Shown piece by piece: positions 19,894 to 29,475 of a stretch of 64,000 nucleotides of DNA. Numbering within the stretch: position 1 is the first letter of the stretch; each line of letters starts with the position of its first letter. This DNA is from Pseudomonas sp. KU26590 (GTDB taxonomy: Bacteria; Pseudomonadota; Gammaproteobacteria; Pseudomonadales; Pseudomonadaceae): the NCBI RefSeq assembly GCF_026153515.1, contig NZ_CP110644.1, forward strand, positions 532,501 to 596,500. The letters run 5' to 3'. Under the pieces are notes generated by a model. It saw only the letters and a list, made by a program, of their open reading frames with translations, ran no database searches and was not told the DNA's origin. The translations under genes were made by a program, and so were the position numbers.

Positions 19894-21381
19894 ATGAAAA
19901 AATCAGTCAACATCGCCGTAGGCGTCATTGTGGTTGCGGGCGTCCTCATCACCGCTGGCGCCTGGTACACCGGAAAACGGCTGGAAGGCGCGCTCAGCGA
20001 CGCCATCCAGCAAGGCAATCAGCAGCTTCAGGCCGCCTTCGTCGGGCATGAAGGCAAGGCGAGCGTTGAACTGCTGTCGCTGGACCGTCACTTCTTCACC
20101 AGCACCGCGCACTACAAGCTGAATTTCCAGGACCCCAAGTTCAATGAAGGCAAGCCGGTCGAACTGCTGTTTGTCGACAACATCGAGCACGGGCCATTGC
20201 CGTGGAGCCGCGTGAAGTCGCTGCAACTGCTGCCGGTCATGGCCGCCAGCAACATGCAGATCGAGAAGAACGCCTTCTCCGAAAAATGGTTTGCCATGAC
20301 TAATGGCCAGCCGCCGCTGACCGGGCACTTCAGCATGGGCTACGACCGCGCCGCATTGGGGCGTGTTGAGTTGCTGCCGTTTGAATTTACCGATCAGACC
20401 GGCGCGTTCAAGTTTTCCGGCTTCACCCTGAATGCCTCGGGCTCGGGTGATGGTCAGAAGCTTGAGGCTAACGGCGTGCTGGGCAGCGTCGACGTCACGG
20501 CAACTTCCGAAGAAGGCCCGGTGCACCTGACGCTCAAGGACTTCACCTTCAACACCGGTGGCACCAAGGGCAAATCGGGTTTCTACCTGGGCCATACAGA
20601 CGCGAAACTCGCCTCGGCAACGTTCCAGGCAGCGGGCCAGCCGGCCATTCAGCTCAAGGACTTCGTCAACACCAGCCTGATGCAGGAAGTGGAAGGCAAC
20701 CTGAATGCTCAGGTGACCTACGACATCGGCAACATCAGCTTCAATGGCAACGACATCGGCGCCATGCAGATGCTCTGGAAGTTCGGCAATTTCGACATTG
20801 CTTCAACCCAGGCACTGATGAAGATCTATCAGGAGAAAGTGCAGCCTCAAGCCCAGGCCGCCGCGGCGATGGGTGAAACCTACACGCCGCATTTGAGCCC
20901 GGCTGATCAGGCCCTGGTACAGGCCGAAGTCAGCAAGCTGCTGAGCGCCAAACCGCACATCGAGCTGGAAAAGTTTTCGCTGAAAACCGCCAGTGGCGAG
21001 AGCCAGTTCAACCTGTCGATGGACTTGGGCAACCCCTCGGCGCTCGATCAGCCGGGTGCGGAATTGCTCAAGCAGTTGCTCACTCAGCTGGACGCCAAAC
21101 TGGTGCTCTCCAAGCCGATGATCAAGGACCTGGCCGCACTGCGCGCCAAGTCTGCCGGTCTGACCGACCCCGCCGCCATCGCGCAACAGGCGCAGGCAGC
21201 AGCAGAGTCTGTTGGCGGCATGGCGGTCATGTTGCAAATGGGCAAGGTCGATGGCGACAACGTCGTGTCCAGCCTGCATTACGCCAACGATGTGGTGGAC
21301 TTCAACGGCGTGAAAATGTCGGGGCAACAATTTGCCGCAATGATGATGGGCAAGTTTGTGATGTTCAGCGGCGGGCAGTGA
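19894..21381 (+). CDS. YdgA-like DUF945 family protein
   Basis: 495 residues. One N-terminal membrane segment (about residues 5-25, VNIAVGVIVVAGVLITAGAWYTG) is followed by a long soluble region, which fits an inner-membrane-anchored periplasmic protein of the DUF945/YdgA family. The start at 19894 is chosen because the membrane segment begins at once; longer in-frame starts add a non-conserved basic tail. The ribosome site is weak (CGAG). The function of the family is not well defined. A strong hairpin follows the stop. Confidence 0.8.
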   Translation: MKKSVNIAVGVIVVAGVLITAGAWYTGKRLEGALSDAIQQGNQQLQAAFVGHEGKASVELLSLDRHFFTSTAHYKLNFQDPKFNEGKPVELLFVDNIEHGPLPWSRVKSLQLLPVMAASNMQIEKNAFSEKWFAMTNGQPPLTGHFSMGYDRAALGRVELLPFEFTDQTGAFKFSGFTLNASGSGDGQKLEANGVLGSVDVTATSEEGPVHLTLKDFTFNTGGTKGKSGFYLGHTDAKLASATFQAAGQPAIQLKDFVNTSLMQEVEGNLNAQVTYDIGNISFNGNDIGAMQMLWKFGNFDIASTQALMKIYQEKVQPQAQAAAAMGETYTPHLSPADQALVQAEVSKLLSAKPHIELEKFSLKTASGESQFNLSMDLGNPSALDQPGAELLKQLLTQLDAKLVLSKPMIKDLAALRAKSAGLTDPAAIAQQAQAAAESVGGMAVMLQMGKVDGDNVVSSLHYANDVVDFNGVKMSGQQFAAMMMGKFVMFSGGQ

Positions 21382-21388
21382 GTCTGGT

Positions 21389-21411
21389 CCGGCCACCACT
21401 CGGGTGGCCGG
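21389..21411. terminator. Hairpin between convergent genes
   Basis: CCGGCCACC/GGTGGCCGG with a short loop, just after the YdgA-like stop and before the end of the opposite mscS-like gene. There is no U-tract, so it is at best a weak or bidirectional terminator. Confidence 0.5.
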
Positions 21412-21430
21412 GCAACACGCTTACCTGTCT

Positions 21431-22561
21431 TCAGACTGGCGGCTGACGCGCGATTTCCGTGGGCGCTTCGTGGCCTTCGCGTTCCGGCTGAACGGTGCGC
21501 GAAGACATCTCCGCACGCAGTTGCGGCAGGCACTGCGGATATTGTCGGGCAACGAAACTGATCAAGCGCTCGCGCATGTGGCATCGCGCATCCCAACTGC
21601 GCGATGAGTCCGCCGAGCTCAACAACACCCGCAATTGCATCGCCTTGTCGGTGGTGTCCGTGACCTGCAGCACGCAGACGCGGCCATCCCACAGGTGCGG
21701 GATTTCCTTGCAGATTCGCTCCGCTTCCTCGCGTAACTCCTCCAGCGGCAGCGCGTAATCCACCCATAGAAACACCGAGCCGATCAGGCTCGATGTGCTG
21801 CGTGTCCAGTTCTGGAAGGGCTTCTCGATGAAGTACTGCAACGGAATCACCATCCGCCGCTCATCCCAGATCTTCAGCACCACGTACGTGCCGCTGATCT
21901 CCTCAATGCGACCCCACTCGCCCTCAACGATCACCACGTCATCCAGGCGAATCGGCTGAGATATCGCGATCTGCAGGCCTGCGATCAAATTGCCCAGTAC
22001 CGGCTTGGCGGCAAAACCGGCGGCAAGACCCGCGAGCCCTGCCGATGCCAGCAGGCTGGTGCCAATCTGTCGCACCGGCGGGAAGCTCATCAGAATCAGC
22101 CCTGTGCCGAACAGCAGCACCAGCACATTCAGGCAGCGCACCAGCACCCGCACTTGCGTCTGGATGCGGCGGGCTTGCAGGTTGTCTTCGATGTCCAGCG
22201 GGTTGCGGATCGCGACCGCTTCGCCAATGGCCTTCACGCAGCTCAACGCCAGCCAGGTGAACCCGGCTACTACCAGCATGCCGTTCAAATGCCTGACGCC
22301 CTTGATCAACATCAGATCATCAGGCGCAGACGTCCAGACGGTTTGCAGGGCCAGCAGCGGGATCAGCCACAACGTCGGTGGTTCGGCGCGATGAAGCAGT
22401 TGCTGGGCGAAGACGAACGACTTGGCGACGCGGCGGAGCAAGACCAGCGCAATCCAGCGTCCCAACAGCGCGATGCCAATGGCGACGGCGGCGGCCACGA
22501 GGGTGTTGAGCCAAGGCAACGGCAGGGCGTTAAGCCAGGCTTGCGGAAGTACGTGTTCCAT
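21431..22561 (-). CDS. MscS-family mechanosensitive ion channel
   Basis: 376 residues with about 4-5 N-terminal membrane segments, then the MscS pore and beta domain: LASAGLAGLAAGFAAKPVLG (glycine/alanine-rich pore helix) followed by NLIAGLQIAISQPIRLDDVV and then GRIEEISGTYVVLKIWDERR. It is an inner-membrane tension-gated channel or a small relative. The start is uncertain: the ATG at 22561 lacks a good ribosome site, and in-frame TTG/GTG codons lie 12-15 nt upstream. Confidence 0.88.
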   Translation of the reverse strand: MEHVLPQAWLNALPLPWLNTLVAAAVAIGIALLGRWIALVLLRRVAKSFVFAQQLLHRAEPPTLWLIPLLALQTVWTSAPDDLMLIKGVRHLNGMLVVAGFTWLALSCVKAIGEAVAIRNPLDIEDNLQARRIQTQVRVLVRCLNVLVLLFGTGLILMSFPPVRQIGTSLLASAGLAGLAAGFAAKPVLGNLIAGLQIAISQPIRLDDVVIVEGEWGRIEEISGTYVVLKIWDERRMVIPLQYFIEKPFQNWTRSTSSLIGSVFLWVDYALPLEELREEAERICKEIPHLWDGRVCVLQVTDTTDKAMQLRVLLSSADSSRSWDARCHMRERLISFVARQYPQCLPQLRAEMSSRTVQPEREGHEAPTEIARQPPV

Positions 22562-22866
22562 AGAGGGGGTCACCAACAGGACGGTTCAAAGGCAAGAGGT
22601 GTGAGCTCCCTCGGTGCTCAATGTTCCCTGATCAACCCGCCGCCGCTGAAATCGTGACGGGCTGGGGTCAGCGAGCCAGAGCGTCCGACACGTTTACTAC
22701 AAGTCGAATGGTCTGGCCAGTTCGGGCTAGTGACCGGGCGATGCCTGACTGTCTGGCTCATGCTGAAGCGGCCATGGCATCGCGTGCGCGCGACACCATG
22801 GTAAGGCTTGTTTTTCACACACGCTGAGGCAATGAAAGTGACGACGCTCTGTGGTCCGTCTTAGTC
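22562..22866. other. Gap with no gene seen
   Basis: About 305 bp between the mscS-like gene start and the DUF2628 gene end, both on the minus strand. It should hold the mscS-like promoter. I see no repeat, RNA or convincing small gene. Confidence 0.5.
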
Positions 22867-23292
22867 TTACCAGCGGAGGCCTTTGAACGGGTTCCAGCTT
22901 TGTTCGCCTTTGATTTCCTTGAGGTAGTAGGCGTAGTTTGTGGTCCATGCATACAGGGTATTTATGACGAAACCCTCAGCCATGTCCACCTGTTTGGCAT
23001 AGGCAAAGTTGGTTGCGGAATAGAAGATTTCCGACACGACACTGACGGCCAGCAAAATGCCGATCAGCGTCAGGTTTTTCTTCCACAAGCCCAGGACGAA
23101 CAGGTAAATCGGGCCGAAGAAAAACGCGATGATGTTCGCGTTGATCTTGATCCTCTGCCGGAGAGGCAGCTTCAGCCATGCGGGCTTGAACGTCGGTGAA
23201 TTCGGCCCGCCATGCTCGTCAAAAAATGCGAAACGTTGCTGCCATTTCTCGCTGTAGCCGTCACGGCTTTGTACCTGATCTGTCGTGCTCAT
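22867..23292 (-). CDS. DUF2628 membrane protein
   Basis: 141 residues. A soluble N-terminus with YSEKWQQRFAFFDEHGGP is followed by two to three hydrophobic segments (INANIIAFFFGPIYLFVLGL, then NLTLIGILLAVSVVSEIFY). This is the pattern of DUF2628 inner-membrane proteins. The ATG at 23292 has GGAG 7 nt upstream; the open frame runs further upstream without coding character. The function is unknown. Confidence 0.8.
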   Translation of the reverse strand: MSTTDQVQSRDGYSEKWQQRFAFFDEHGGPNSPTFKPAWLKLPLRQRIKINANIIAFFFGPIYLFVLGLWKKNLTLIGILLAVSVVSEIFYSATNFAYAKQVDMAEGFVINTLYAWTTNYAYYLKEIKGEQSWNPFKGLRW

Positions 23293-23536
23293 TTGAGATC
23301 TCCTTATGGTCCTTGAGTGGTGTTTTTCTTCCCGGATGCCCTGGGTGTTGCTTGTTGTTATGGGTTGCTGACTCCTCGAAGTTCTTGAAGGGCGGCGAAA
23401 CGCTCCATCGCGCGTCGCTGCAGCCTCATAAGTAGGAATATTCCTACAGGTGGGGGATTTTTTCTCATATTTTTTACAGGTGCAAGAGCGTCCAGATGCC
23501 CGCCAGGCGTGACCCCCGCTGAAGCCCGCGAAGCCG

Positions 23537-24691
23537 TTAACGCAGCAGGCGGAAGGTCTCACGCACATGCTCGGTGAGCGTTGCCGGGTTTTCCATGGCA
23601 GCGAAGTGGCCGCCGTGCTCGGCCTCAGCGAAGAACCGCAGGTCGTCGAAACGCGCCTCTGCCCAGCGCCGTGAGAGGCGAAGCAGTTCGCCCGGAAACA
23701 TGCTCACGCCCGCAGGGATAGGTAAGGCGGGAGCAGGGCCTTGCTGCTGCATTGCGCGCATCCCTTCCCAATAGAAACGGACCGAGCTGGGTCCCGCATT
23801 AGGCAGCCAATACAGCATGATGTCGTCGATCAGCGCATCGAGCTCGATGACCCGCTCGGGCTCTCCACCGCTGTCGGAAGCATCCTGGAACAGCGCATAA
23901 ACCCACGCCGCCAGGCCAACGGGCGAATCCGCCAGGGCGAAGCCTATCGACTGCGGCCGGGTGCTTTGCACCTTCATGTAACCGGACAGCTCTCGCTCAT
24001 AGCGTTGCGCATCGGCCAACATGCGCTGCTCTTCAGGGGTGGCCTGCGCGATTTCATCTTCGGTGGGTTGGTACATCACCATGTTCAGGTGAATGCCGAT
24101 CAGGCCAGGCGGGCGCATGTGCCCAAGGGCGGTTGTCACGGCCGCGCCCCAGTCGCCACCTTGGGCGGCCCAGCGCTGGCCATATCCCAAGCGGTCCATC
24201 AATTGCGCCCAGGCCGCAGCGGTTTTACCCACGCCCCAGCCCGGCGAACGTGGCTTATCACTGAAACCAAAACCCGGAAGCGCCGGGATCACCAGATGGA
24301 ACGCATCGCTGGCCTCGCCGCCATGGGCGGTCGGGTCGGTGAGGGGACCAATCATCGCCCTGAACTCCAGAATGGAGCCTGGCCAGCCGTGGGTCATCAG
24401 CAAGGGCAGGGCGTCAGGGTGAGGCGAGCGTATGTGAAGAAAGTGAATGCCAAGGCCATCGATCTCGGTCCGGCTGCTGTTCCACTGGTTCAGTTGGGTC
24501 TCGGTGGCCCGCCAGTCATAGCCATTACGCCAGCGCTCGACCAGCGCGCGCAGGCGCTCAAGCCTGGGTCCCTGACTGTTGTCGGATACCGTCTCGGGGT
24601 CAGGCCAGCGGGTTTGCGCCAGGCGCTGTGCCAGGTCGTCGAGTTGCGTCTGGGGGATATGAAGGGGGAAGGACTCGATAGGTTGGCTCAT
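23537..24691 (-). CDS. Epoxide hydrolase (EHN domain, alpha/beta fold)
   Basis: 384 residues. The N-terminal EHN domain (about 1-110) is typical of microsomal-type epoxide hydrolases. The hydrolase core has the oxyanion motif HGWPGS, LPGFGFSDKP, the nucleophile Asp in AQGGDWGAAV (about 176-185) and the catalytic His in AEHGGHFAAMENP near the C-terminus. It would open epoxides to diols in the cytoplasm. It overlaps the upstream NAD(P)-binding gene by 4 nt (ATGA), so the two are co-translated, and a TetR gene is divergent. Confidence 0.92.
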   Translation of the reverse strand: MSQPIESFPLHIPQTQLDDLAQRLAQTRWPDPETVSDNSQGPRLERLRALVERWRNGYDWRATETQLNQWNSSRTEIDGLGIHFLHIRSPHPDALPLLMTHGWPGSILEFRAMIGPLTDPTAHGGEASDAFHLVIPALPGFGFSDKPRSPGWGVGKTAAAWAQLMDRLGYGQRWAAQGGDWGAAVTTALGHMRPPGLIGIHLNMVMYQPTEDEIAQATPEEQRMLADAQRYERELSGYMKVQSTRPQSIGFALADSPVGLAAWVYALFQDASDSGGEPERVIELDALIDDIMLYWLPNAGPSSVRFYWEGMRAMQQQGPAPALPIPAGVSMFPGELLRLSRRWAEARFDDLRFFAEAEHGGHFAAMENPATLTEHVRETFRLLR

Positions 24692-25608
24692 GGGTTGATC
24701 CCTTGCACATGGGTACGGGCCAATGTGTCACGGACGGATGCCCACTCACATTGGCCATAGCGGTCGTTGTCCAGGTTGAGCAGCTTGCCGCGCCCACTCA
24801 TCATGTCTCGTAGATATTGCATCCCTTGCCAGGCGGGGAAAGGCTTTTCACTGGCAGGCGTAAGGGCGCGCACCATGGCGATAAGGGCGGACAGCGTGCC
24901 GATATTCCCGGGGCGCAGGGTGCGGTAGTGCTGCCCGGTCAGCTCGGTGAGGATGTTGGCAATCTGCGCAGGCGACACACTGTTGCCGGCAATGCGCAGG
25001 AAACGCGGCGTGTTGTGATCAAGCGCGGCATCGGCGGTAAAGGCCGCTACGTCGTCCTTGGCCGTGAAGTCCAGTAGCTGTTGCGCATCACCGAAATGCA
25101 GCACCCGGCGTCCGGGGAGCACGATGGGCGCGTCGCCTTCGAGCAGCTCCAGAAAGCCACCGTTGAGGACAGAGGTGACGGCGATGTCGGCTGTATCGAG
25201 CTGGGTGGCGAAGCGCCGGCGAAGGTCCAGGTTGCGGTTGTCGCCAGGGCGGGTATGGGTGTAGTCGAGCGAATAATCCGAGGGAATGAACCGGGGCACA
25301 CCAGCCGCTACTGCCGCCTCCAACAGCCTGCCTTGCTGTTTGATGATCACGTCTTCCAGGCCGTTGAGCGTGGACACCACGCAACCCGCGCCGGCAATGG
25401 CACGGCGCAGGCCCGGAGCGTCATCCAATGAAACGGGCGTGATCGCAATGCCGCTGTTACGCACGCCCGCCAGCCGGGCGTGTTCAGTGCCTGGCCGAAC
25501 CAGCGCTATGACATGGGCGCCGCGCTCAACCAGCGCCCGGACTACGCGGTGGCCCAAGTCTCCTGTGGCGCCAGCAACCACAATGGGTAAAGCAGTCGTG
25601 TGAGCCAC
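24688..25608 (-). CDS. NmrA-like NAD(P)-binding oxidoreductase
   Basis: 306 residues with an N-terminal Rossmann motif VVAGATGDLGHRVVRALVE (about 10-28) of the atypical SDR/isoflavone reductase (NmrA) type. It starts with GTG at 25608, with AAGG 6 nt upstream. It forms a coupled pair with the epoxide hydrolase. A TetR-type palindrome 57-78 bp upstream suggests control by the divergent regulator. The substrate is unknown. Confidence 0.88.
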   Translation of the reverse strand: MAHTTALPIVVAGATGDLGHRVVRALVERGAHVIALVRPGTEHARLAGVRNSGIAITPVSLDDAPGLRRAIAGAGCVVSTLNGLEDVIIKQQGRLLEAAVAAGVPRFIPSDYSLDYTHTRPGDNRNLDLRRRFATQLDTADIAVTSVLNGGFLELLEGDAPIVLPGRRVLHFGDAQQLLDFTAKDDVAAFTADAALDHNTPRFLRIAGNSVSPAQIANILTELTGQHYRTLRPGNIGTLSALIAMVRALTPASEKPFPAWQGMQYLRDMMSGRGKLLNLDNDRYGQCEWASVRDTLARTHVQGINP

Positions 25609-25664
25609 AAAGCGCCTTCCTGGTCGGATTGAAAGAGTAAAACGGCGAGGGACTATGCCGATTT

Positions 25665-25686
25665 AACTGAACGTTACCGTTTAGTT
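25665..25686. promoter_or_regulatory. Candidate TetR operator
   Basis: AACTGAACG-TTAC-CGTTTAGTT is a 22-bp inverted repeat with one mismatch per arm, in the 112-bp region between the NmrA-like gene and the divergent TetR gene. It is well placed to repress both. Confidence 0.65.
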
Positions 25687-25720
25687 GACGCGCAAACAAG
25701 AGGTATGTAAGTTGCCGGCC

Positions 25721-26347
25721 ATGACGTTGATCACGACCAAATCCAAAGGTGGCAGGCCCAGGCAAAGCCAGGCGGGCGAGGCCGAGCGTCGATTGCTGGA
25801 TGCCGCGCTTCAGCGCTTTTTGGCCAATGGCGTCGAAGGCACCTCATGCGAAGACATCGCCCGGGCGGCCGGCGCCAGCAAAGCCACTCTCTATGCGCGC
25901 TATGCCAATAAAGAGGCTTTGTTCGAAGCCGTGGTGCGGCGCCACGTCGCCACCTTGTTGGTGCCTGCCGAGACGATTCCCGCGCTCCCGCTCGAAGGCC
26001 GCCTGAGGCATGTGGGCCAAGGCATCCTCGAACATGCGTTGCAACCCGATACCCTGGCCATGATGCGCCTGGTGATAGCGACTTCCAGTCGGACCCCGCT
26101 GCTGGCGGCCGAAGTGAACCGCATCGGGTGGGAAGGCGGGTTCACCAGAGTGCGTTCGGCCATTCTGGCAGGCCCGGACCAACCCCCCGATCCTGATGCA
26201 CTGGCCCTTCAATTTATCGATCTGGTGTTCGCGCCCCATCAGCTCAGAGCGCTGTTGGGAGGAGACCGGGAGCAGTTGATCCAAGGCATTCCCGAGCGAG
26301 TGGAATGGGGCTTGAAGCTGGTTCACGCCGCCGGTTTGTTGAATTGA
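25721..26347 (+). CDS. TetR-family transcriptional regulator
   Basis: 208 residues. The HTH (about 15-62) contains CEDIARAAGASKATLYARYA and NKEALFEAVVRRH, with a C-terminal ligand domain of the AcrR/TetR_C type. The ATG at 25721 has poor spacing to AGAGG; a TTG at 25712 has better spacing (8 nt), so the start may be 9 nt upstream. It probably represses the divergent NmrA/epoxide hydrolase pair and itself. Confidence 0.9.
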   Translation: MTLITTKSKGGRPRQSQAGEAERRLLDAALQRFLANGVEGTSCEDIARAAGASKATLYARYANKEALFEAVVRRHVATLLVPAETIPALPLEGRLRHVGQGILEHALQPDTLAMMRLVIATSSRTPLLAAEVNRIGWEGGFTRVRSAILAGPDQPPDPDALALQFIDLVFAPHQLRALLGGDREQLIQGIPERVEWGLKLVHAAGLLN

Positions 26348-26901
26348 GTCATTGGGCTTCTAACGGTTGGCCAAGCAATGGTTCTGAACGGAAGAAACCT
26401 CGCGGGAGTTAAGGGTCATTAACTAAAGGCGACCATTGTTTGAGCTGATTTGTTCAACGCTTACCGCACTAAATATTTAAACTCGACGTTGTTCTGTGAT
26501 GAGCGGTACCTACACTTAATGAAAAGAGTAAGTGCCGTTCGTGTTGGGCTTTAACCTGTCCCATCCACCGATGGGAACGCTCCCTGACTGGTTCGCCCAG
26601 AAAGGCCCGGCCCTGCCGCTCCTGGCTTGGGCCAGGCATCAGCCCAAACCGCCGCAGCCCAAGTGGATCCCAAGCCAGCGGTCAACGCAACCGTTCATCG
26701 GGCGCACAAAAAAATGGCAAATGAGTTGAACTTTTTTATCTGAGATAGTTATCGGCGATAAAAATTGATTATCAGGTCCATAGCGAATGAAAAAGCGTCT
26801 TTTCATTAAAGTTTCGTTAGGCGTGGCCGAAGTTTAAAGCTGTAGGAATGGCATGGAGTGGCCCTCGCCTATGTGAATACCTATAACTTTCAGAGGGTGC
26901 C
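26348..26901. other. AT-rich gap before the chemoreceptor gene
   Basis: About 550 bp with no gene I can support. A short open frame at 26532-26729 has proline-rich, non-coding-like composition and no ribosome site. The distal part should hold the promoter of the chemoreceptor gene. Confidence 0.5.
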
Positions 26902-28806
26902 ATGCTAAAGAATATATTGATCAATATGACTGTCAGGTCGAAGCTCGTACTCGGCTTCTCCCTGGTGATCATTTTTACTGTCCTGATCGCTTTCACGGGT
27001 TGGACAGGAATCTCCTCACTGAGCGAGCGAAGTGAACGCGTCTCTGACATCGCGAAGCTCACCACACTGACGCGGGACATGCGCATCGCGCGGCTGGTCT
27101 ACGCCCAGAATTCTGATGACGCCAATGCTGCCACCTGGCTTAAAGCCTACGACAATCTCGACGGTCATTTGGCGTATCTTCGCGAAATACTGGATTCCGA
27201 GCTCAATATTCCCCATGTAAAAACCGCATCCGCCGCGATGACTGCCTACAAAGGTTTTTACAACGACATCATCAATGCGACCCACGCTCGCGAAGCCAGT
27301 CGAGTCGTATTTGGCAGCAATGGCGACGATGCAGCGGCGGCGCTGCAACGCCTTGACGCCTTCGCCAGTTCGCCTGAGGGCACGTCCGAGCAGCGAGATG
27401 CAATCAGGCAAGCGCTGACACTTTTTCAGAAAATGCGATTTGACGTGCGTGGGTACACGTTCACGCTGAAGCCTGACGCGCAGCAGGTGGCGGTGGCCTC
27501 AATCGCCGCGGCCTTGAGCAACACCCAATCCCTGCAAGCCGCTGGATTTCAACCGGACGCTATCAAAGTTCTCCAGGCTTCACTGACTAAATACCAGGCT
27601 GCCATCGCTCAGTTCGCACAAGCACAGGCTGCGATTGACCAAGGACAGGCAGGTATCACTAAAAACATCGAAGTCCTGCTGGCTTCCGCCGATCAGTTGG
27701 CAAAAAACCAGGTTTCGCTGCGTATCGAGGACGTCGGTCAAGCCAACAAGATGTTGATCATATGGCTCAGTATCGCGCTCATCATCAGCGCATTGGCTGC
27801 ATGGATCATTACCCGCGTCATCGTCGGGCCGCTTCGCGAGGCACTGCAGTTGGCTGATCGGGTAGCAAACGGTGATCTGACCTACAGCGAAGTCACGACA
27901 AGGCGAGACGAGCTTGGTCTGCTGCAAACCAGCATGCAAAGAATGACCTCAAACCTGCGGCAATTGATGGGTGGCTTGCGTGACAGCGTCACTCAGATCG
28001 CGAGCGCTGCCGAACAGTTGTCGGCAGTCACCGAGCAGACCAGCGCAGGGGTCAACAGTCAGCGAACCGAAACCGACCAAGTTGCAACAGCCATGAACCA
28101 AATGGCTGCCACTGTTCAGGAAGTGGCGAGAAACGCAGAGCAGGCGTCAGATGCTGCGGTCAGCGCCTCCAAAGAGGCCCGCGATGGCGATGCAGTTGTC
28201 GCCAAGGCCGTGCTCCAGATTGAAAAACTCGCGACAGAAGTCGGCTATTCGAAGACCGCGATGGATGAGCTCAAGCAAGAGAGCAACAAGATCGGCGGCG
28301 TGCTTGATGTGATCAAGGCCGTTGCCGAGCAAACCAACTTGCTGGCGCTCAACGCTGCCATCGAAGCCGCACGCGCTGGCGAAGCCGGACGAGGTTTTGC
28401 GGTTGTCGCAGATGAGGTGAGAAGCTTGGCGCAGCGCACCCAGGCGTCGACCGAAGAAATTGCGACATTGATTGGTGGTTTGCACACCCGAACCGCTCAG
28501 GTTGCGGCCACACTGGAAAACAGTCGTGTACTGACTGACAACAGCGTGGAGCTGGCGCGTGATGCAGGGGCTTCGATCGGCAACATCAGCCGCTCAATTT
28601 CCACTATTGAGTCGATGAACCAGCAAATCGCCGCCTCTGCCGAAGAGCAAAGTGCCGTGGCTGAAGAGATCAACCGCAGTGTTCTCAGCGTAAGGGACAT
28701 CTCCGAACAGACAGCCTCCGCCAGTGAACAAACAGCAGCGTCAAGCGTTGAGCTGGCGCGTTTGGGTGTGCATCTGCAGGGGTTGGTTAGCAAGTTTGTT
28801 GTGTAA
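26902..28806 (+). CDS. Methyl-accepting chemotaxis protein (HBM-type sensor)
   Basis: 634 residues. Membrane segment 1 is near 14-32 and is followed by a long all-helical periplasmic sensor of about 250 residues, the size of the helical bimodular (HBM) type of McpS. Membrane segment 2 is near 288-307, then come a HAMP domain and the cytoplasmic signalling domain with hairpin tip [20 protein letters not shown]. It is an inner-membrane receptor that steers CheA; HBM receptors bind organic acids, but the ligand here is not known. A ribosome site AGAGGG precedes the ATG. Confidence 0.93.
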   Translation: MLKNILINMTVRSKLVLGFSLVIIFTVLIAFTGWTGISSLSERSERVSDIAKLTTLTRDMRIARLVYAQNSDDANAATWLKAYDNLDGHLAYLREILDSELNIPHVKTASAAMTAYKGFYNDIINATHAREASRVVFGSNGDDAAAALQRLDAFASSPEGTSEQRDAIRQALTLFQKMRFDVRGYTFTLKPDAQQVAVASIAAALSNTQSLQAAGFQPDAIKVLQASLTKYQAAIAQFAQAQAAIDQGQAGITKNIEVLLASADQLAKNQVSLRIEDVGQANKMLIIWLSIALIISALAAWIITRVIVGPLREALQLADRVANGDLTYSEVTTRRDELGLLQTSMQRMTSNLRQLMGGLRDSVTQIASAAEQLSAVTEQTSAGVNSQRTETDQVATAMNQMAATVQEVARNAEQASDAAVSASKEARDGDAVVAKAVLQIEKLATEVGYSKTAMDELKQESNKIGGVLDVIKAVAEQTNLLALNAAIEAARAGEAGRGFAVVADEVRSLAQRTQASTEEIATLIGGLHTRTAQVAATLENSRVLTDNSVELARDAGASIGNISRSISTIESMNQQIAASAEEQSAVAEEINRSVLSVRDISEQTASASEQTAASSVELARLGVHLQGLVSKFVV

Positions 28807-28863
28807 CAACCAAGGGAGGCAGGTGTAGGGCCGTCGCGTAGCCTCGGTCCGATCTTCGCTGAC

Positions 28864-29016
28864 TCAGCGGATGCCTAGCATGTTTTTCAGGCGCTGCAGA
28901 AAGGCTCCGCAAGCGCTGCTTTCTTCACCGAAGCGCTGCTCTTCGGTGCGCAATCCGCGCTCGCTGTAGAAGATCGACCAACCCCCGCCATGTGCCCCAT
29001 AAAGTAACGCCAGCAC
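28864..29016 (-). CDS. Small hypothetical protein, 50 residues
   Basis: An open frame from GTG (29016) to TGA. The start lies 3 nt after the stop of the preceding gene, so translation is probably coupled. The sequence begins MLALLYGAHGGGWSIFYSER and has a compact pattern (FYSERGLRTEEQ, then ACGAFLQRL), which looks like a real folded protein. I recall a similar YSERG-type core in small proteins near polymorphic toxins, but cannot verify this. It is the last of four tightly packed genes. Confidence 0.6.
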   Translation of the reverse strand: MLALLYGAHGGGWSIFYSERGLRTEEQRFGEESSACGAFLQRLKNMLGIR

Positions 29017-29019
29017 GCG

Positions 29020-29280
29020 TTACACCTTACTCAACAGCTTGCTGAGCTGAGTCAGCAGTTTCAGCCACTGATCGTATGACACGCCCACAATGAAGTAATC
29101 GCCCAGCCATTTCACATGGCATCGGCTGATCAACTGCTTGGCAGCGTCCTGTCGCTCGCCCATTGATGCGGTCTCGTTGAGCACGGCATCGGTCAGTTGG
29201 CTGACTTCATCGGCTTCTTTCTGAAAAGACGATTGCGTCAGGTGATCGCAAATCAAATCGCTTGATGTCCGTATGTTCAT
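29020..29280 (-). CDS. Small hypothetical protein, 86 residues
   Basis: Largely helical, acidic and soluble (MNIRTSSDLICDHLTQSS at the start; WLKLLTQLSKLLSKV at the end). Its ATG overlaps the stop of the upstream gene by 4 nt (ATGA), and its own stop is 3 nt before the next start. I do not recognise a family. The tight coupling suggests it works with its neighbours. Confidence 0.6.
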   Translation of the reverse strand: MNIRTSSDLICDHLTQSSFQKEADEVSQLTDAVLNETASMGERQDAAKQLISRCHVKWLGDYFIVGVSYDQWLKLLTQLSKLLSKV

Positions 29281-29471
29281 AGTCGCGTCGTTGCGAAACC
29301 GAAGCAGATGCCTGCGCCTCCGTAGCCAAAGCTCTCCTCTTTGCCATCGGGTGCCTTAAGGGTGATTGACCGCCCACCTGATACCAAGCCAACACTGAGC
29401 CCGCCGCTACTCCCTGTAAGGTACCTCCAAGTGCTGACATTGACCGGCAGGGGAATGATCGATTGAGTCAT
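29277..29471 (-). CDS. Small glycine-rich hypothetical protein, 64 residues
   Basis: A short protein of probable beta structure, rich in Gly and Ser (PVNVSTWRYLTGSSGG, then GYGGAGICFGF). Similar N-terminal segments occur, as I remember, in longer Pseudomonas proteins, so it may be a truncated relative; neither alternative frame extends it convincingly. The ATG at 29471 is preceded by AAGGA, 10 nt upstream. Confidence 0.5.
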   Translation of the reverse strand: MTQSIIPLPVNVSTWRYLTGSSGGLSVGLVSGGRSITLKAPDGKEESFGYGGAGICFGFATTRL

Positions 29472-29475
29472 CGTT

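Noticed and set aside
26532..26729. A 65-residue plus-strand frame before the chemoreceptor gene
   Set aside because: No Shine-Dalgarno sequence, low-complexity Pro-rich composition, and no motif.
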